From CAZDKO01 sp964506075 [NCBI: uncultured bacterium] (GTDB lineage: Bacteria > CAZDME01 > JAYEMH01): a DNA stretch of 16,001 nt. How positions within the stretch are numbered: position 1 is the first letter of the stretch; each line of letters opens with the position of its first letter. The DNA lies in contig CAZDKO010000033.1 in NCBI GenBank assembly GCA_964506075.1, positions 1-16,001 of the forward strand, written 5' to 3'. The notes below the pieces were generated by a model that saw only the letters and a list, made by a program, of their open reading frames with translations, had not been told where the DNA came from and did no database searches. Shown here piece after piece: positions 14,051 to 16,001 of this stretch. The position numbers and the translations under genes are program-made.

Positions 14051-15701
14051 CTTTTTCCTGCTGTTGATTTATTTGTTCGTGACTTTTTCCGTATTCGGCG
14101 AAAATAGCGTCTATTTCGTCATATTCCAATTCGTCTTTTTCAAGCAGTTCCTCGGCAAATCTTTCAAAGATGGCGGATTCATCTTTGAGGAGTTTTTCTG
14201 CTTCTTTAGCGCACTGTTGCATAATTTGATTTGTTTCTTTGTTAAGCGCTTCTCTCTGTTTATCGGAAATTTCGTTTTCCGGGATGGCGGTGAAGTCACC
14301 GATAAGGCCGCTTGTTCCCATGCCGTATTTCCAGACCATATTGTGGGCCAGAAGCATCGCCTGGCGGAAATCGGAACTTACTCCGTCGGAAGTGACCCCG
14401 AATTTTATCTTCTCCGCCATATATCCGCCCAGGGCAACTTTGATGTTGGCTAAAATTCTTTCCCGCGAACTGGTAAATATTTCTTCCCGGGGAACGTGAT
14501 GGACCATTCCTAAGGCCCCGCGCCGGGAAATAATAGAGGCTTTGAAAACGTCATCAGTGGGATGAAGAACATAGAGAACTAAAAGGTGTCCGGCTTCATG
14601 GTAAGCGACCGTTTTTCTTTCCTGAGGGGTCATCTTTAATGATTTGTGTTTGATACCCATTTCTATCCGTTCCATCGCTTCACTGAGTTCTTTATTGCTG
14701 ATCATATCTTTTTTATTGCGGGTAGCGATGAGGGCCGATTCTTTAATAATATTTTCTATATCAGCCGGGGTTTTGTAAACCGTTCGGCGGGCCAAACGGG
14801 GTATATCTAATTCCGGGGTGTATTGAACTTTAGTCAGGTAATACTGGAAGAGTTTTTCTCTGTCTGAAAGGCTGGGACGGCCGATATAAATTTTCCGGTC
14901 AAATCTTCCCGGCCTGAGTAAAGCCTCATCCAAGGCTGATTCCGGAGCGTTGGTCGCACCAATAACGATAATATTCTCATCTTTTTGTTTTAACCCGTCC
15001 ATTTCGACTAAAAGTTGGTTCTGAGTGGAATTTGTTTCCTGTCCGCCTCCGCCTATACTGAGAAGCCGGTGGCGTCCGATAGCGTCAAGTTCATCAATGA
15101 AAATCATGCAGGCGCCGTATCCATAGGCTAAGCGGCGGGCTTTTTTGAAAACTTTTCGTATCCGGCTGGCACCGACGCCGACGAAAATTTCTACAAACTC
15201 GCTGGCGGACATGGAAAGAAATGGAATGTGGCATTCGGTAGCGATAGCTTTGGCTAAGTAAGTTTTTCCGCAGCCCGGAGGACCAACCATTAATATTCCC
15301 CGGAGGATTTTTCCGCCGATTTTTTTAATTCTGGTGCGGTCTTTAATTAAATCAACGATTTCCTGAGCCTCTTCTTTGGCTTCTTCTAAACCGATAACAT
15401 CCGAAAAATGAACGTTGACGCTTTCACCTTTAATTTTGTTCTGCCGGATGCGGGCCAGTCCGCCATGGAGAAAAAGGATGTACATGGAAACGAATACCCC
15501 GGCGGTAATAAGCCCTAAAATAATCTGCATGGGCATAATGGTTAACATATAATTTCGGGCGTAAGAATCCAGGGAGAAAAGACCCTGTATCATCCAGGAA
15601 AGGAGGAAAATAATTCCGGAGGTAATGATTACCTTAAGCCAGTTATTTAAAAAAAACATTCTGACTTTCCGGTTTTTGGGATATGAAGTGTTTCTGGACA
15701 T
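14007..15701 (-). CDS. FtsH-family membrane AAA+ zinc protease, short-loop form
   Basis: ATP-driven M41 metalloprotease anchored in the inner membrane, degrading membrane and cytoplasmic substrates. Counting from the ATG at 15701 (564 aa): two membrane segments (about 22-42 and 51-78) joined by only about 8-12 residues, so the periplasmic FtsH_ext domain of about 70 residues is missing. The AAA module has Walker A GPPGCGKT (140-147), pore-loop FVGVGAS, Walker B MIFIDELDAIG and the second region of homology ATNAPESALDEALLRPGRFDR. The protease has the zinc site HEAGH (368-372) and a third ligand in SSDFRQA (D444). All catalytic residues are intact, so it should be active. A GTG at 15710 is also in frame, but AAAGGTG fits as the ribosome site of the ATG. 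The C-terminus after about 500 is charged and low in complexity. It could be the cell's main FtsH or a second, specialised copy; the window does not say. Confidence 0.9.
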   Translation of the reverse strand: MSRNTSYPKNRKVRMFFLNNWLKVIITSGIIFLLSWMIQGLFSLDSYARNYMLTIMPMQIILGLITAGVFVSMYILFLHGGLARIRQNKIKGESVNVHFSDVIGLEEAKEEAQEIVDLIKDRTRIKKIGGKILRGILMVGPPGCGKTYLAKAIATECHIPFLSMSASEFVEIFVGVGASRIRKVFKKARRLAYGYGACMIFIDELDAIGRHRLLSIGGGGQETNSTQNQLLVEMDGLKQKDENIIVIGATNAPESALDEALLRPGRFDRKIYIGRPSLSDREKLFQYYLTKVQYTPELDIPRLARRTVYKTPADIENIIKESALIATRNKKDMISNKELSEAMERIEMGIKHKSLKMTPQERKTVAYHEAGHLLVLYVLHPTDDVFKASIISRRGALGMVHHVPREEIFTSSRERILANIKVALGGYMAEKIKFGVTSDGVSSDFRQAMLLAHNMVWKYGMGTSGLIGDFTAIPENEISDKQREALNKETNQIMQQCAKEAEKLLKDESAIFERFAEELLEKDELEYDEIDAIFAEYGKSHEQINQQQEKVAYKISNKTKPPKK

Positions 15702-15707
15702 TGATTT

Positions 15708-15714
15708 CACCTTT
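15708..15714 (-). promoter_or_regulatory. Ribosome binding site deciding the protease start
   Basis: On the - strand AAAGGTG lies six bases before the ATG at 15701-15699. Its last three bases are the in-frame GTG at 15710, which would lack its own ribosome site if used as a start. This favours the ATG. Confidence 0.65.
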
Positions 15715-15734
15715 CTATTGTTAAAATCGGTATA

Positions 15735-15763
15735 ATTTTAGCATAAAACTATTCTGGTGTCAA
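15735..15763 (-). promoter_or_regulatory. Sigma-70-type promoter of the protease-lipoprotein operon
   Basis: Read on the - strand, TTGACA (15763-15758), a 17-bp spacer and TAAAAT (15740-15735) form a near-consensus housekeeping promoter. Transcription would start near 15728, about 27 bases before the protease ATG. The perfect -35 suggests steady, strong expression. Confidence 0.8.
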
Positions 15764-15800
15764 TAATGATATATGGCTAAAAATGGAATATATTTTCTAC

Positions 15801-15829
15801 TTGTAAAAGAGATAAATGTATGATATATT
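15801..15829 (+). promoter_or_regulatory. Probable sigma-70-type promoter of rpmE
   Basis: TTGTAA (15801-15806), a 17-bp spacer and TATATT (15824-15829). The -10 hexamer is identical to that of the rplM promoter, while the -35 is weaker. Transcription would start near 15836, about 42 bases before rpmE. It faces away from the protease promoter about 40 bp to its left, so 15711-15877 is a divergent control region; it contains no gene. Confidence 0.6.
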
Positions 15830-15877
15830 TAAACTTTATGTTTAAGTGTAAATAATTAAGTAAAAGGAGACAAGGAA

Positions 15878-16001
15878 ATGAAGAAAAAAATCCATCCTGA
15901 ATATAAAGAGACGACTATTACCTGCGCTTGCGGAGAGGTTATTCCTATCCGGTCCACAAAGCAGAATATCAAGGTGGAAATTTGTTCCAAGTGCCATCCG
16001 C
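15878..16001 (+). CDS. rpmE: 50S ribosomal protein L31, zinc type (3' end missing)
   Basis: The first 41 codons of L31, a large-subunit protein bridging towards the 30S head. It begins [20 protein letters not shown] and continues to VEICSKCHP, so the four zinc-ligand cysteines (C16, C18, C37, C40) of the zinc-containing RpmE form are present; the paralogue RpmE2/YkgM lacks them. Two ribosome-site-like runs lie upstream, AAAAGGAGA (about 15862-15870) and AAGGAAATG at the start itself. The first has usual spacing and is the likely one. The remaining 25-35 residues lie beyond the window. Confidence 0.95.
   Translation, partial: MKKKIHPEYKETTITCACGEVIPIRSTKQNIKVEICSKCHP

Noticed and set aside
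13992-14453. 153-aa + strand open frame rich in Phe and Leu that could pass for a membrane protein
   Set aside because: It is the antisense of the Lys/Glu-rich C-terminus of the protease; reversed AAA/GAA codons give TTT/TTC, which explains the hydrophobic look.
15699-15710. GTG at 15710 as start of the FtsH-family protease
   Set aside because: The GTG is part of the AAAGGTG that serves as ribosome site for the ATG nine bases downstream, and it has no good site of its own.
15731-15736. Perfect TATAAT on the + strand upstream of rpmE
   Set aside because: No -35-like hexamer lies 16-18 bp before it; that position falls in the start region of the protease gene. It is more likely a by-product of the overlapping - strand -10 region.

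Overview
The window looks like the chromosome of an anaerobic, diderm bacterium with moderate-to-low GC that uses the Wood-Ljungdahl (reductive acetyl-CoA) pathway. The evidence is a bacterial-type acetyl-CoA synthase/corrinoid protein gene set, a lipoprotein with a lipobox, and ordinary bacterial ribosomal protein genes. I cannot fix the phylum from this sequence. The mixture fits uncultivated anaerobic lineages such as Omnitrophota or Aerophobota, but that is a low-confidence guess.

Bases 1-12283, + strand: a long, tightly packed gene string. It starts with the 3' 95% or so of valS (its start lies before base 1). Next come a CooC/AcsF-type nickel-insertion ATPase and acsB (acetyl-CoA synthase). 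A 162-bp spacer full of short repeats follows, then acsD and acsC (small and large subunits of the corrinoid iron-sulfur protein) and a RACo-type reductive activator. The string ends with a family 4 uracil-DNA glycosylase and priA. Apart from the repeat-bearing spacer after acsB, the gaps are -19 to +28 bp, so valS, the acs genes and the DNA maintenance genes are probably co-transcribed. The acs genes form a working sub-module. AcsF loads nickel into AcsB, the AcsCD corrinoid protein carries the methyl group, and RACo re-reduces the cobalt when it is oxidised. The CO dehydrogenase gene (acsA/cooS) and the methyltransferase gene (acsE) are not here and must be elsewhere if the pathway is complete.

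Bases 12284-13232, + strand: the rplM-rpsI ribosomal protein operon, behind a near-consensus sigma-70 promoter (TTGACA, 17 bp, TATATT).

Bases 13244-15701, - strand: a two-gene operon read towards rpsI. It holds a membrane AAA+/M41 zinc protease (FtsH family, almost no extracytoplasmic domain) and, overlapping its 3' end by 44 bp, an unrecognised lipoprotein with an internal duplication. Its promoter is TTGACA, 17 bp, TAAAAT. Its likely intrinsic terminator lies inside the 3' end of rpsI. Bases 15711-15877 form a divergent promoter region, followed by the start of rpmE (zinc-type L31), cut by the window end.

The most notable oddities are a PriA whose helicase motifs are eroded (Walker A lost) while its zinc-binding cysteines are intact, a short RACo, the short-loop protease/lipoprotein pair, a terminator embedded antisense in rpsI, and a repeat-laden spacer inside the acs cluster. 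I found no CRISPR array, tRNA, rRNA, transposase or phage gene. No wholly new multi-gene system is evident.
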